From: Achromobacter pestifer | Lineage (GTDB): Bacteria > Pseudomonadota > Gammaproteobacteria > Burkholderiales > Burkholderiaceae_B | Direction of reading: 5' to 3' | DNA length: 64,000 bases | Assembly: GCF_902859625.1 (NCBI RefSeq) | Contig: NZ_CADIJX010000015.1 | Location: forward strand, 38,517-102,516 | Part shown: piece after piece, positions 49,517 to 58,248 of the stretch | Position numbering within the stretch: position 1 is the stretch's first letter | Layout of the letters: each line of letters begins with the position of its first letter | Notes under the pieces: generated by a model | Told to the model about the DNA's origin: nothing | What the model saw: only the letters and a program-made list of their open reading frames with translations | The model's database searches: none | Program-made: the position numbers and the translations under genes

Positions 49517-49540
49517 GCGAACGGGGCGCGCATCCATTCA

Positions 49541-49978
49541 TCAGGCGGCCGCCATCAGCGCCGCCGCCTTGCGCGCCAGCCTGGCCACACCGAAGCTCGT
49601 GGCAAGCTCATGTCCTTCCAGATCCGCCAACGGTATCCACCGGGCGTCGCGCGCGTCGTCGCCTGCGACCGGTTCTCCGGACTGCCAGCGGCAGAGCACG
49701 GCGATCAGGATGAAATGCCGGCGCAAGGCGCCGGCCTCGTCGCGGTCGAAGACGTCAACCGCGTCGAACACATACAGCGGTTCGGCGACGACGCCGGTTT
49801 CTTCCCGCAGTTCACGCACCGTGGCGGCTTCAATCGATTCGCCCGCGTCGATCTTGCCGCCGGGAAAGGCCCAGCAATTCTCGTCGGGCGGGTTGGCGCG
49901 GCGCACAAGCAGCACGTGGCCGTCGCGGACCACGGCGGCGATCGTGGCGGGTATGGGGCGGGCGATGGGGGCGGTCAT
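49541..49978 (-). CDS. Nudix hydrolase
   Basis: A 145-residue Nudix protein starting at the ATG ending at 49978 (MTAPIARPIPATI). The Nudix box is complete (GGKIDAGESIEAATVRELRE, then ETGV), in an ADP-ribose/8-oxo-dGTP-type fold with CWAFPGGK before it. It converges on the methyltransferase gene. Substrate (nucleotide sugar, dNTP or other diphosphate) not determinable. Confidence 0.9.
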   Translation of the reverse strand: MTAPIARPIPATIAAVVRDGHVLLVRRANPPDENCWAFPGGKIDAGESIEAATVRELREETGVVAEPLYVFDAVDVFDRDEAGALRRHFILIAVLCRWQSGEPVAGDDARDARWIPLADLEGHELATSFGVARLARKAAALMAAA

Positions 49979-50121
49979 GCGGAATTCCGGCGTGGGGATA
50001 GCCTGCAAGGGTACGCTTCCTGGCACTACGCGCAAATCCCCGTGGTGCTGCCCGGCATCCTTGGGCACACTGTAGCCGCGCCGAAACGAGCGCGTCAGAT
50101 CAGAAATCAAGGGGCAGCACC

Positions 50122-50997
50122 ATGGACACGCCAGACCGGCAGCTACGTTATTTCGTGCGGATCGCGGAACTGAAGTCGCTGTCGCGCGCTGCCGAAGACC
50201 TGGACCAGACGCAATCCGGCCTGAGCCGGCAACTGGCCGCGTTGGAAGCCCACGTTGGCAAGCCCTTGTTCACCCGCACGGGCCGGGGCGTGGAATTGAC
50301 CGAGGCGGGCAGCCGCCTGCTCGACGGCATCCAGCCCGCGTACCAGAGCATCGACCGCGTCGTCGATACCGTGCGCCAGCGCGAGGGCGTGACCCACGGC
50401 ACGGTGCGCCTGGCCACCGTGCATACGCTCAGCTACTACTTCATGGCCGAGGTCGTGGCCAGTTTCGTCAGCAGCCATGAACATGTGAACTTGTCCGTGA
50501 TGGGGCGCAGTTCGCCCGATGTGGTGGCGCTGGTGGAAAGCGGCAAGGCCGATGTGGGTTTCGTCTATGACGCGGCGGTGGCCACGGACAATGTGGCATC
50601 CACCCCGTTGTTCGATGACGAGATGTGCCTGATCGTGCGCCACGACGTGCCGCTGGCCGACGCGGTGGATCTGGGCGGCATGCCGCTGCGGCTGGTCGGC
50701 TTTCCGCCCCATTACGCCTTGCGCAAGATGATCCACAGCGCGGGCCTGCAACCTGAATTCATGGCCGAGGCCGAAACCATCGACGCCATGCTCAAGCTGG
50801 TGTCCTCGGGCGTGGGCGCCTGTATCTTGCCGTCGCGCATTCCCGAAAAGCTGTTGACCGACTACGGCTTGCGCAAAGTCGGCATCCGCAGCCCGGTGCT
50901 GCGCCGGCGGGTGGTGGCGATCACGCCGGGGCAGCGCCAGCCCTTGCCGCTGGTGGCCGAGCTTCTGGCCTGCGCGCACCGCATCGCCTCGGCTTAG
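50122..50997 (+). CDS. LysR-family regulator
   Basis: A 291-residue LysR regulator (MDTPDRQLRYFVRIAELKSL; helix-turn-helix SRAAEDLDQTQSGLSRQLAAL). The effector domain begins at about residue 90. It is followed 143 bases later by an aldolase-MFS-isomerase operon in the same direction, which it probably controls. Confidence 0.9.
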   Translation: MDTPDRQLRYFVRIAELKSLSRAAEDLDQTQSGLSRQLAALEAHVGKPLFTRTGRGVELTEAGSRLLDGIQPAYQSIDRVVDTVRQREGVTHGTVRLATVHTLSYYFMAEVVASFVSSHEHVNLSVMGRSSPDVVALVESGKADVGFVYDAAVATDNVASTPLFDDEMCLIVRHDVPLADAVDLGGMPLRLVGFPPHYALRKMIHSAGLQPEFMAEAETIDAMLKLVSSGVGACILPSRIPEKLLTDYGLRKVGIRSPVLRRRVVAITPGQRQPLPLVAELLACAHRIASA

Positions 50998-51140
50998 GGG
51001 CGGTTTTAGGGGCGGCCGCAGCCCGCCGAATAGCAGCTATGAGCCTGGCTGCATGGCTAGATTGCGCGGCGGTTTCCATACTGTCCAGACCGTGCGCGGT
51101 GTCCGTTGACGCCGCAAGCACAGGACATCAAGGGGAAACC

Positions 51141-51926
51141 ATGAAGACCGCATTGCGAGAGAAGTCCTATTTCGACACCCGCGCCACGCAGGAAATGGCA
51201 CGCCATTTGCAGGCCGTGCCCCGCAGCATCCAGGAAACCATGGCCTATGCCTGCCGCATTCTGGCCATGACGGAGCAGGAAGCCGGCTTGGCAGGGCAGA
51301 TCAGCGTGCGCTCGGAACGCCCGGGTGCGTACTGGACCCTGCGCTTCGGCCTGGGCTTTGACGAGGCGACGCCCGCGGACTTCATCGAAGTCGACCGCGA
51401 TCTGCACACGCTGACCGGCGACGGCATGCCCAACCCCGCCACGCGCTTCCACCTGTGGGTATATGAGGCGCGGCCGGACGTGCAATCCATCATCCACACG
51501 CATTCGCCGTGGGCGTCGGCGCTGGCCGCAGCACGTCAGCCGCTGGTGATCTCGCAGATGGACATGACTCCGCTGCATGACGACTGTGCTTTCCTGGGGG
51601 AATGGCCCGGCGTGCCGATCGCGGATCAGGAAGGCGTGATCATCTCCGAGGCGCTGGGGCGCAAGCGCGCCATCATCCTGGCGCACCACGGCTATCTGAC
51701 GGCGGGCGGCTCCTGCGAGGAAGCGACGTACCTGTCCGTCTATCTGGAGCGTGCCGCGCGCATGCAGATACGCGCCCAGGCGTTCGGGCCGTTGACGCCG
51801 GTGGATGATGCGCTGGCGCGCGAGGCGCACGACTACCTGCTCAAGCCTTCGATCGTGGGCGCGACGTTCAACTACTGGGCCCGCCAGACGCACGGCATCG
51901 CGCCGTTGCCGCGGCCCCAAGCCTGA
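51141..51926 (+). CDS. Class II aldolase/adducin family protein
   Basis: A 261-residue protein of the L-fuculose-phosphate-aldolase/adducin fold. The start at 51141 (MKTALREKSYFDTRA) follows AAGGGGAAACC. Metal ligands are visible in the HTHSPWAS and AHHGYLTAGG motifs. Members act as aldolases, epimerases or decarboxylases of hydroxy acids. The neighbours (MFS transporter and DsbA-like isomerase) suggest catabolism of an aromatic or hydroxy acid, but the substrate is open. Confidence 0.87.
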   Translation: MKTALREKSYFDTRATQEMARHLQAVPRSIQETMAYACRILAMTEQEAGLAGQISVRSERPGAYWTLRFGLGFDEATPADFIEVDRDLHTLTGDGMPNPATRFHLWVYEARPDVQSIIHTHSPWASALAAARQPLVISQMDMTPLHDDCAFLGEWPGVPIADQEGVIISEALGRKRAIILAHHGYLTAGGSCEEATYLSVYLERAARMQIRAQAFGPLTPVDDALAREAHDYLLKPSIVGATFNYWARQTHGIAPLPRPQA

Positions 51927-51966
51927 ACCCGCCCGAATCCGATCACGACCTTTCATAAGGGGAGTC

Positions 51967-53298
51967 ATGATGATGACGACCAAGCCTGCGGCTGCGCGCT
52001 CGCGCCGCGATTATGTGACCGCTGGCCTAGCCAGCATGATGGGCACCACCATCGAGTGGTACGACTTCTTTCTGTACGGCACCGCCGCTGCGTTGATCTT
52101 CAACAAGATCTTCTTTCCCGCCTTTGACCCGTTGACCGGCACGCTGGCGGCCTTTGCCACGTATTCGGTCGGGTTCTTCGCACGGCCGCTGGGCGGTGTG
52201 ATCTTCGGCCACTACGGTGACAAGATCGGCCGCAAGTCCATGCTGCTGATCACCTTGCTGCTGATGGGCGTGCCCACCATCCTGATCGGGCTGATTCCCT
52301 CGTATGAGCAGATTGGCTATTGGGGCGCCGTGCTGCTGGTGCTGATGCGTTTCCTGCAAGGCATCGCGGTGGGCGGCGAATGGGGCGGCGCGGTGTTGAT
52401 GGCGGTGGAACATGCGCCCGAAGGCAAGAAGGGCTTTTTCGGCAGCCTGCCGCAAGCCGGCGTGGCGCCCGGGTTGATCCTGTCGTCGCTGGCGATGGGC
52501 GCGGTGGCCGCGATGCCCGAGCAGGACATGCTGGCCTGGGGCTGGCGTCTTCCGTTCCTGGCCAGCGTCGTGCTGCTGCTGGTGGGATGGTTCATCCGGG
52601 TCAAGGTGGCCGAGTCGCCAGATTTCGAGCAGATGCGGGAGAAGGGCGCCAAGGTCGAGGTGCCGGTGGCCGAAGTGCTGAAGCACCATCGCCGTGCGCT
52701 GCTGGTGGTGGTGGGCGCGCGCCTGGCTGAAGTGACGTGGTTCTACACGGTCGTGACGTTTTCGCTGGCTTACGCCACGGGCACGCTGGGCATCCCGCGA
52801 TCCGTCATGCTGGACGCCACGATCTGGGGGGCGGCGCTGGCCTTGTTCACGATGCCGCTGTTCGGCGTGCTGGGTGACAAGATCGGCCATAAATGGGTGT
52901 TCATGGCGGGTACCGTGGGCATCCTGATCTGCGCGCCGATCTTTTTCAACTTGCTGGGTTCGGGCGACAAAACCTGGATCATCGTGGCGGTTTGCCTGGC
53001 GGTGGGGCTCGTATACGCTTGCCTGTATGGGCCCGAGGGCACTTTGTTTTCCAGCCAGTTCCCGGCGCATGTGCGGTACACCGGCATTTCCCTGGCGGTG
53101 CAGGTGTCTGGCGCCATCGGCGGCGGGCTGGCGCCCATCGTGGCGACGTGGCTGCTGGCCAAGGGCGGCGGTGATCCCAAGTACGTGGTCTGGTATCTGA
53201 GCGCGTTGGGCGTCGTGGCGTTGTTCAGCGCCTGGCGCATGCAGGGCGAGGCCGCCGCGCATCCCGCGCTGCGCGTGCCCGCGGCGGCAAGAACCTGA
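51967..53298 (+). CDS. MFS transporter, metabolite:H+ symporter (MHS) family
   Basis: A 443-residue 12-helix transporter. MHS marks are GTTIEWYDFFLYGTAAAL at the first helix, the loop FGHYGDKIGRKSML and EWGGAVLMAVEHAPEGKKG. These proteins take up dicarboxylates, aromatic acids or osmolytes with protons. Three ATGs in a row (51967, 51970 and 51973) make the exact start uncertain; the GGAG at 51961 fits the later ones better. It probably imports the substrate of the neighbouring aldolase. Confidence 0.92.
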   Translation: MMMTTKPAAARSRRDYVTAGLASMMGTTIEWYDFFLYGTAAALIFNKIFFPAFDPLTGTLAAFATYSVGFFARPLGGVIFGHYGDKIGRKSMLLITLLLMGVPTILIGLIPSYEQIGYWGAVLLVLMRFLQGIAVGGEWGGAVLMAVEHAPEGKKGFFGSLPQAGVAPGLILSSLAMGAVAAMPEQDMLAWGWRLPFLASVVLLLVGWFIRVKVAESPDFEQMREKGAKVEVPVAEVLKHHRRALLVVVGARLAEVTWFYTVVTFSLAYATGTLGIPRSVMLDATIWGAALALFTMPLFGVLGDKIGHKWVFMAGTVGILICAPIFFNLLGSGDKTWIIVAVCLAVGLVYACLYGPEGTLFSSQFPAHVRYTGISLAVQVSGAIGGGLAPIVATWLLAKGGGDPKYVVWYLSALGVVALFSAWRMQGEAAAHPALRVPAAART

Positions 53299-53305
53299 GG
53301 GCGGC

Positions 53306-53911
53306 ATGAAGACGATCGACTATTACTTCTGGTTGAATTCCGACTGGGCTTATCTGGGCGCCGATAGACTTGAAGCACTGGCCGCCCGGCAGCAAGCGAC
53401 GATCCGCTACCTGCCTGTGGACCTGCCCAATGTCTACTCGCGCACCGGCGGCGTGCTGCTTGGGCAGCGTTCACCCGAACGCCAGGCTTACCGCGTGGCG
53501 GAGCTTGCGCGCTGGTGCCGCAAGCTGGGCATCCACGTGAACCCCCGGCCCGCGTTCATGTGCCCGGATGCGGGACTCGCGTCGCGCATCGTCATCGCGG
53601 CGGATCGCGCCGGCATGCCGGTATTGGCGCTGTACAAGGCGATCCTGAAGGCGGAGTGGTGCGACGACCTGGACGTCTCCGATCCGGCCGTCTTGCGCGG
53701 CATTCTGGATCAGCTGGGGCTGGACGCCACGGGCCTGCTGGCCGCGGCGGACGCGCCGGACATTGAAGCCGCGTATCGCCGCAATACGGACGATGCGGTC
53801 AAGGCCGGCGTGTTCGGGTCGCCGTCCTATGTCTACCGGGGTGAAGTGTTCTGGGGCCAGGACCGGCTGGACATGCTGGAGGAAGCCATCGCGGCGTCCC
53901 CGGACGGGTAG
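53306..53911 (+). CDS. DsbA-family 2-hydroxychromene-2-carboxylate isomerase-like protein
   Basis: A 201-residue thioredoxin-fold/kappa-GST protein (DYYFWLNSDWAYLGADRLEA with the Ser of the family in place of a CxxC, and KAGVFGSPSYVYRGEVFWGQDRLDML, shown in part). Relatives isomerise aromatic-ring cleavage products with glutathione. It starts 8 bases after the MFS gene and overlaps the convergent lyase-like gene by 79 bases, an unusually large tail overlap. Confidence 0.85.
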   Translation: MKTIDYYFWLNSDWAYLGADRLEALAARQQATIRYLPVDLPNVYSRTGGVLLGQRSPERQAYRVAELARWCRKLGIHVNPRPAFMCPDAGLASRIVIAADRAGMPVLALYKAILKAEWCDDLDVSDPAVLRGILDQLGLDATGLLAAADAPDIEAAYRRNTDDAVKAGVFGSPSYVYRGEVFWGQDRLDMLEEAIAASPDG

Positions 53912-55632
53912 GCGGCAGGGGCCAGGAACGCCGTGGCGCGGACAATGTCCACATCGTTGCGGCGGTCCTCGGCCATGAAGGGGACCTGCTTGCGGAAGTC
54001 GCGCCACAGCGCCGCCGTGCCCGCGCCCAGTGCAAGACCGGGCCGTTGGGCTTGCCGCAGGTCCACGGCTTGGGCGGCGTGCATCAATTCCACCGCCAGC
54101 AGGGTCGTCAGACGGTCGATCTGAGCGGCCATCCGGCGGGCTGTCGCCGGCGCATTGGTGCCGACGTCTTCGATGTTGCCGGCTTGGGGCTGCACATCCG
54201 TCACGACGGGCAGCGACAACGTGCGTACATCCATCGCCAACGACGACACGGTTTTCTGGATCGGGCCGTAGCCGATCGCGCCGTTGCCGGGACTCAGGAA
54301 GCGCGGCAGTCCGGTGAACGCCGGGTCGGTCAGGCGCAGCGTGCGCTGGGCCGACAATTGCGCCATCTGGGACAAGGCGACGCTCATGCTTTGCAGCGGC
54401 AGCACCCAGGCGCTGGGATCGAAGCCGGCTGATGGCAGGACCGCGCCGCGCACCGGGCCGCCGGTCACGTAGAACTGGACCTCGTAGGGCTGGGCGTCCG
54501 GCGCAGGCTGCGCATCCAGCGCGACGGTGGGGTTGTCGTCGGAACTGTTGATCTGAACCTGTAGCTGGCGTTGCAACAGGCCCAGCATGTCGCGTGCCGC
54601 GCCGTGCGCCTGGCTGACGGTGCGAAAACTCAGCGGGTCTTGCAGCGCGCGTTTGGGATCTGATTGCCACAAGCCACTGCCGCGCAGCATCGTCAGCAGG
54701 TGTTCGGCGGTGTGGCGTTGACCGTCAAAGGGCCGCTGCGCCTGGGTAGCCGCCAGCAAGGGCGCCAGATTGCCGTCCAGTCCTTCCAGCGACAAGGCGG
54801 CTACCGTGTCAGCCTGATCCAGCAGCCGGGCTGCGTCCAGCGCCGCCAGCGACGCGATGGCAGCGCCATAGGCGTTGGAACTGACGATGGCCAGCGCATC
54901 CTTGCCGAATGGGCGCACCGGTTTCAGGCCCGCCTGTTCAAGGGCTTCCGCGGCAGGCATGCGGCGGCCACCGTAATAGACCTCGCCTTCGCCCATGATT
55001 GCCAGTCCCACCTGCGCCAGTACGGTGATGTCGGCCTGGCCCACGGATCCTTCACCGAACATCACCGGCGTGATGCCGCGATTCAGGAACTCGGCATACT
55101 GGCGCAACACTGCCACCTGCAAGCCCGATCCGCCGAACAGCGCGGAATTCAACCGGATCACCATGGCGGCCCGCGTCACGTCCTGGGGGGCTTCGGAGCC
55201 ATAGGCGGCGCTGTGCGAACGCAGCAGGTTCTGGTTGAACTGTTCTGACACCTTGCGTACGTCGGGCGAGATATCGCCGCCCTTGAACAAGGTCTGGTCC
55301 TTGTTCAGTCCCACGCCACGGTTCAGCCCGTACACCGGCCGGTCCAGCTTGGCGTAGGCCAGCAGCAGATCGTAGGCGCGCTGGGCGCGTGTCGTGGCGT
55401 CATCGGCCAGCACCACGCCGCAGCCTTGCCGCGCCACCGCGCCGACCTGTTCCAGGGTGAGCGAGCGGCCGTCCAGCGTGATTGGCTGGCAGGCCGCCGA
55501 CGCGCCGGCGGGATGCCAGAGCGCCAGCAGCAGGGGAGCCAGAACGGCCGCCCGGCGCCAGGCCGGGGCAAAGGCGGACACGCGAGTAGGGCGCGGACGG
55601 GCAAGCATGCGCGGCGCATGAAGCATGGGCAT
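53833..55632 (-). CDS. Exported histidine-ammonia-lyase homologue without the MIO triad; candidate ergothionase
   Basis: A 599-residue HAL/PAL-fold protein. The start ending at 55632 has CAGGAG 5 bases upstream and opens a long basic n-region plus hydrophobic segment (AAVLAPLLLALWHPAGASA, about 28-46), so export is likely. Retained family parts are YGLNRGVGL (Tyr loop), RLNSALFGGSGL and NSSDDNPTV. The MIO site of true lyases, GSVG-ASG-D, reads GSVG-QA-D here (about residues 195-201), one residue short, so the electrophilic cofactor cannot form. Ergothionase is a known MIO-free HAL relative that eliminates trimethylamine. With the cluster's downstream enzymes, that is the best guess; hercynine or a related betaine is an alternative. 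Confidence 0.7.
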   Translation of the reverse strand: MPMLHAPRMLARPRPTRVSAFAPAWRRAAVLAPLLLALWHPAGASAACQPITLDGRSLTLEQVGAVARQGCGVVLADDATTRAQRAYDLLLAYAKLDRPVYGLNRGVGLNKDQTLFKGGDISPDVRKVSEQFNQNLLRSHSAAYGSEAPQDVTRAAMVIRLNSALFGGSGLQVAVLRQYAEFLNRGITPVMFGEGSVGQADITVLAQVGLAIMGEGEVYYGGRRMPAAEALEQAGLKPVRPFGKDALAIVSSNAYGAAIASLAALDAARLLDQADTVAALSLEGLDGNLAPLLAATQAQRPFDGQRHTAEHLLTMLRGSGLWQSDPKRALQDPLSFRTVSQAHGAARDMLGLLQRQLQVQINSSDDNPTVALDAQPAPDAQPYEVQFYVTGGPVRGAVLPSAGFDPSAWVLPLQSMSVALSQMAQLSAQRTLRLTDPAFTGLPRFLSPGNGAIGYGPIQKTVSSLAMDVRTLSLPVVTDVQPQAGNIEDVGTNAPATARRMAAQIDRLTTLLAVELMHAAQAVDLRQAQRPGLALGAGTAALWRDFRKQVPFMAEDRRNDVDIVRATAFLAPAAYPSGDAAMASSSMSSRSWPQNTSPR

Positions 55633-55709
55633 TGCGGCTCCTGACGAAACAAGATGGGACGGGACGACGGCGGAACGAACGAGATACGACTGCGACGACA
55701 CCGCGCGGG

Positions 55710-56825
55710 CTAGCGTGGCGCCGGCGCTCCCAGCGGCAGGCGCATCAGGTCCTGCCCCAGCACGACGGGGCCATGGAAGGTCTGGCGTGCCTGTAGCCAG
55801 TGTTCGGCGGGGGCGTCGCCCGGCACCAGGTGCGACAGCACCAGGGTCTTGACGCCCGCGCGGGTGGCCACTTCGCCCACTTCATGCGGCGTGGTGTGGG
55901 CTTCCAGCAATTGTTTGGCCAGCGCCTGCTGCCGGGCATCCCAAGGCTTGGGGCCGACGATATGGTCTACCCAGGCCGGGTCGATGGCCTCGTGCACCAG
56001 GATGTCCGCGCCGCGCGCCAGCTTGATCAGGTTGTCACTGACCGCCGTGTCGCCTGAAAACACGACTGACCCGGCCGCCGTGTCGAAGCGGTAGGCGAAG
56101 TTGGGATACACCAGGCCGTGCGGCACCAGGATGGCGCTGACCTTGACGCGGGCGTCTTGCCACACGGTGAACGGCTCCATGGGCGGCGCGGGCTGGGTGT
56201 TGGGATCCTTGACGATGCTGGCGGGCACCGCGATATCGTGCGCCTGGAAGAATTGCCGGATGTCCGGCACGCCTTCGCTGCGCACGCGGATATTCAAGTC
56301 CGCCGCCATGCCTGCGATGATCGATTCCACCAGATCGTGCGTGCCCGGCGACGGGTTCTCCGCATGGATCACCACGTCGTCCTTCATGCCCGGGGCCAAC
56401 GGGGGCAGGGGGCCACGCGGGCCGGGGCCGAATATCTGCATGGACGCCTTCGCGCGGCGCCGGGCGCTGGGGTCGTAGGCCAGCAGATTGGCCAGATCGA
56501 TGATGTGGTCGGTATGCAGGTGCGTCAGGAACACCGCCTGCTCGGTGCCGGGCTTGATGCCCGCGCGGCGAAGCTGCCGGTAGGCGCCGGAACCCAGGTC
56601 GACGATGTAGGCCTGCCCGTCGATCACCAGCGCCGACGAGATCCCGTGGGGGGAATCCTCGCCGTACCAGGTCGGGCCGCCCGCGACGCCCAACAGCACG
56701 AGTTCCGCAGGGGGCGGCGCCTCGGCCGCCGTGGCCGCTGCCACGCCGCCCAGACTGGCCGCGACCAGCGCGGCGGTGGCCATCCGATGCAGGCAGCCTG
56801 CCCATGCCTTGCGCGCCTTAACCAT
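55710..56825 (-). CDS. Exported metallo-beta-lactamase-fold hydrolase
   Basis: A 371-residue MBL-fold protein with an N-terminal signal peptide (about 1-34, ending ATAAEA). The zinc motif THLHTDH lies near residue 100, a further Asp in VVFSGDTAVSDN and a His in LVLSHLVPG. It resembles RNase Z/arylsulfatase-type MBLs (DLGSGAYRQLRRAG). It overlaps the end of the MFS gene by 8 bases and so belongs to the operon of the lyase-like and urocanase-like genes. Its job in the proposed pathway is unknown. Confidence 0.82.
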   Translation of the reverse strand: MVKARKAWAGCLHRMATAALVAASLGGVAAATAAEAPPPAELVLLGVAGGPTWYGEDSPHGISSALVIDGQAYIVDLGSGAYRQLRRAGIKPGTEQAVFLTHLHTDHIIDLANLLAYDPSARRRAKASMQIFGPGPRGPLPPLAPGMKDDVVIHAENPSPGTHDLVESIIAGMAADLNIRVRSEGVPDIRQFFQAHDIAVPASIVKDPNTQPAPPMEPFTVWQDARVKVSAILVPHGLVYPNFAYRFDTAAGSVVFSGDTAVSDNLIKLARGADILVHEAIDPAWVDHIVGPKPWDARQQALAKQLLEAHTTPHEVGEVATRAGVKTLVLSHLVPGDAPAEHWLQARQTFHGPVVLGQDLMRLPLGAPAPR

Positions 56826-58158
56826 GACGACCCTGCGGCAGCACGGTCAGCGCCACCAACGCCACCACGCAGGCGCCCATGACATACAGCGCGGGTGCAA
56901 ACGCCACGCCCGTGCTGTAGGTGATCCAGGTCAGGATGGCCGGCGCGAAACCGCCCAGCACCGTCACCGCCGTGTTGTACGACAGGGACATGCCCGATGA
57001 GCGCACGGAAGTGGGAAAGACCTCGGACAGCGCGGCCGGGGCAACGCCGACATACATGGCCACCATCAGGCAGAACAGCGACTGCACGACGATCAGCGTG
57101 CTCTGCGTGTGCGAGGCCTTCAGCCACATCATCAGCGGGTACACGGCGATCAGCAGGATCAGCGCGGCGGCGCGCAGCACGTTGCGGCGGCCATAGCGGT
57201 CGGACAGGGTGCCGGAAAAGACGCAGCCACCGATCAGGAACAGATTGCCCACCAAGGCTGCCACGAAGGCCTGCGAGCTGCTGAATCCCAGGCTCTTCTG
57301 CACATAGATCGGCATGAAGATGATCAGCGCGTACGGCCCCACCGCCCATAGCACCGACATGCACAGACCGGTCAGCAGTTCCTTCGGATAGTCGCGCACC
57401 ACGGCCAGCAGCGGCGTCTTGACGTGGTCGTTCTGTCGCGCCTGCCGTGCTTGTTCCTCGCGGAAGTGCGGCGTTTCGTCCAGTGCCCGGCGCATCCACA
57501 AGCCAACGGGGGCGATGGCCAGGCCGATGATGAACGGAATGCGCCAGCCCCATTCGCCCACCTGCTGTTCGGTCAGGAAGGTGGTGACCAGGGTTGCCAC
57601 CAGCGCGCCCAGCAGGTTCGAGATGCCCATGCTGGCCTGAAGCCACGAAGCGTATTGGCCGCGCTTGCCTTCGGGGGCATGTTCGACCAGGAAGGCGGTT
57701 GCGCCACCGACTTCACCGCCGGCCGAGAAACCTTGCAGCACACGGCCGCAGACGATCAGCAGCGGTGCGCCCACGCCGATGGCGGCATAAGGCGGCGCGG
57801 CCGCGATCAGCAGCGTGCCCACGGCCATCAGCATGATGGTCAGCGTCAGCGCCGCCTTGCGGCCGGCGCGATCGCCATAGGAGCCCAGCACCAGCGCGCC
57901 CAACGGCCGCACCACGAATCCCAGGCCGAAGGCCAGGAAGGAGGCCATCAACTGCACGGTCGGATCTTCGTTGTGAAAGAAGTTCTGCCCGATGTACACG
58001 GCAAAAAGGGCATAGACCGTGAAGTCATACCATTCCAGCGCGTTGCCTGCCGATGCCGCGATGACGGCCTTGCGGCCAGTGCGCTCTTGCGCGGTGGCCG
58101 GGGAAGCGGGGTGGCCTGGCAAGGCCCCGATTCCTGGATTGATGGTGACGTCTTTCAT
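56818..58158 (-). CDS. MFS transporter, MHS family, of the urocanase-like operon
   Basis: A 446-residue 12-helix symporter: GNALEWYDFTVYALFAVYIG, LGSYGDRAGRKAALTL and GGEVGGATAFLVEHAPEGKRG are MHS marks. I prefer the ATG ending at 58158 (MKDVTINPG) because GGGGAAAAC precedes it; 58170 is possible. If the lyase-like protein is periplasmic, this transporter could import its unsaturated carboxylate product, for example thiourocanate. That link is inference. Confidence 0.9.
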   Translation of the reverse strand: MKDVTINPGIGALPGHPASPATAQERTGRKAVIAASAGNALEWYDFTVYALFAVYIGQNFFHNEDPTVQLMASFLAFGLGFVVRPLGALVLGSYGDRAGRKAALTLTIMLMAVGTLLIAAAPPYAAIGVGAPLLIVCGRVLQGFSAGGEVGGATAFLVEHAPEGKRGQYASWLQASMGISNLLGALVATLVTTFLTEQQVGEWGWRIPFIIGLAIAPVGLWMRRALDETPHFREEQARQARQNDHVKTPLLAVVRDYPKELLTGLCMSVLWAVGPYALIIFMPIYVQKSLGFSSSQAFVAALVGNLFLIGGCVFSGTLSDRYGRRNVLRAAALILLIAVYPLMMWLKASHTQSTLIVVQSLFCLMVAMYVGVAPAALSEVFPTSVRSSGMSLSYNTAVTVLGGFAPAILTWITYSTGVAFAPALYVMGACVVALVALTVLPQGRHG

Positions 58159-58248
58159 TGTTTTCCCCATTTGAGCGTTTGCGCTTGGTCCGCGCTATCT
58201 AGTACTGCTGTCCAACTTTCCATGGCATCGATCGCATTGCCCGTGGCG

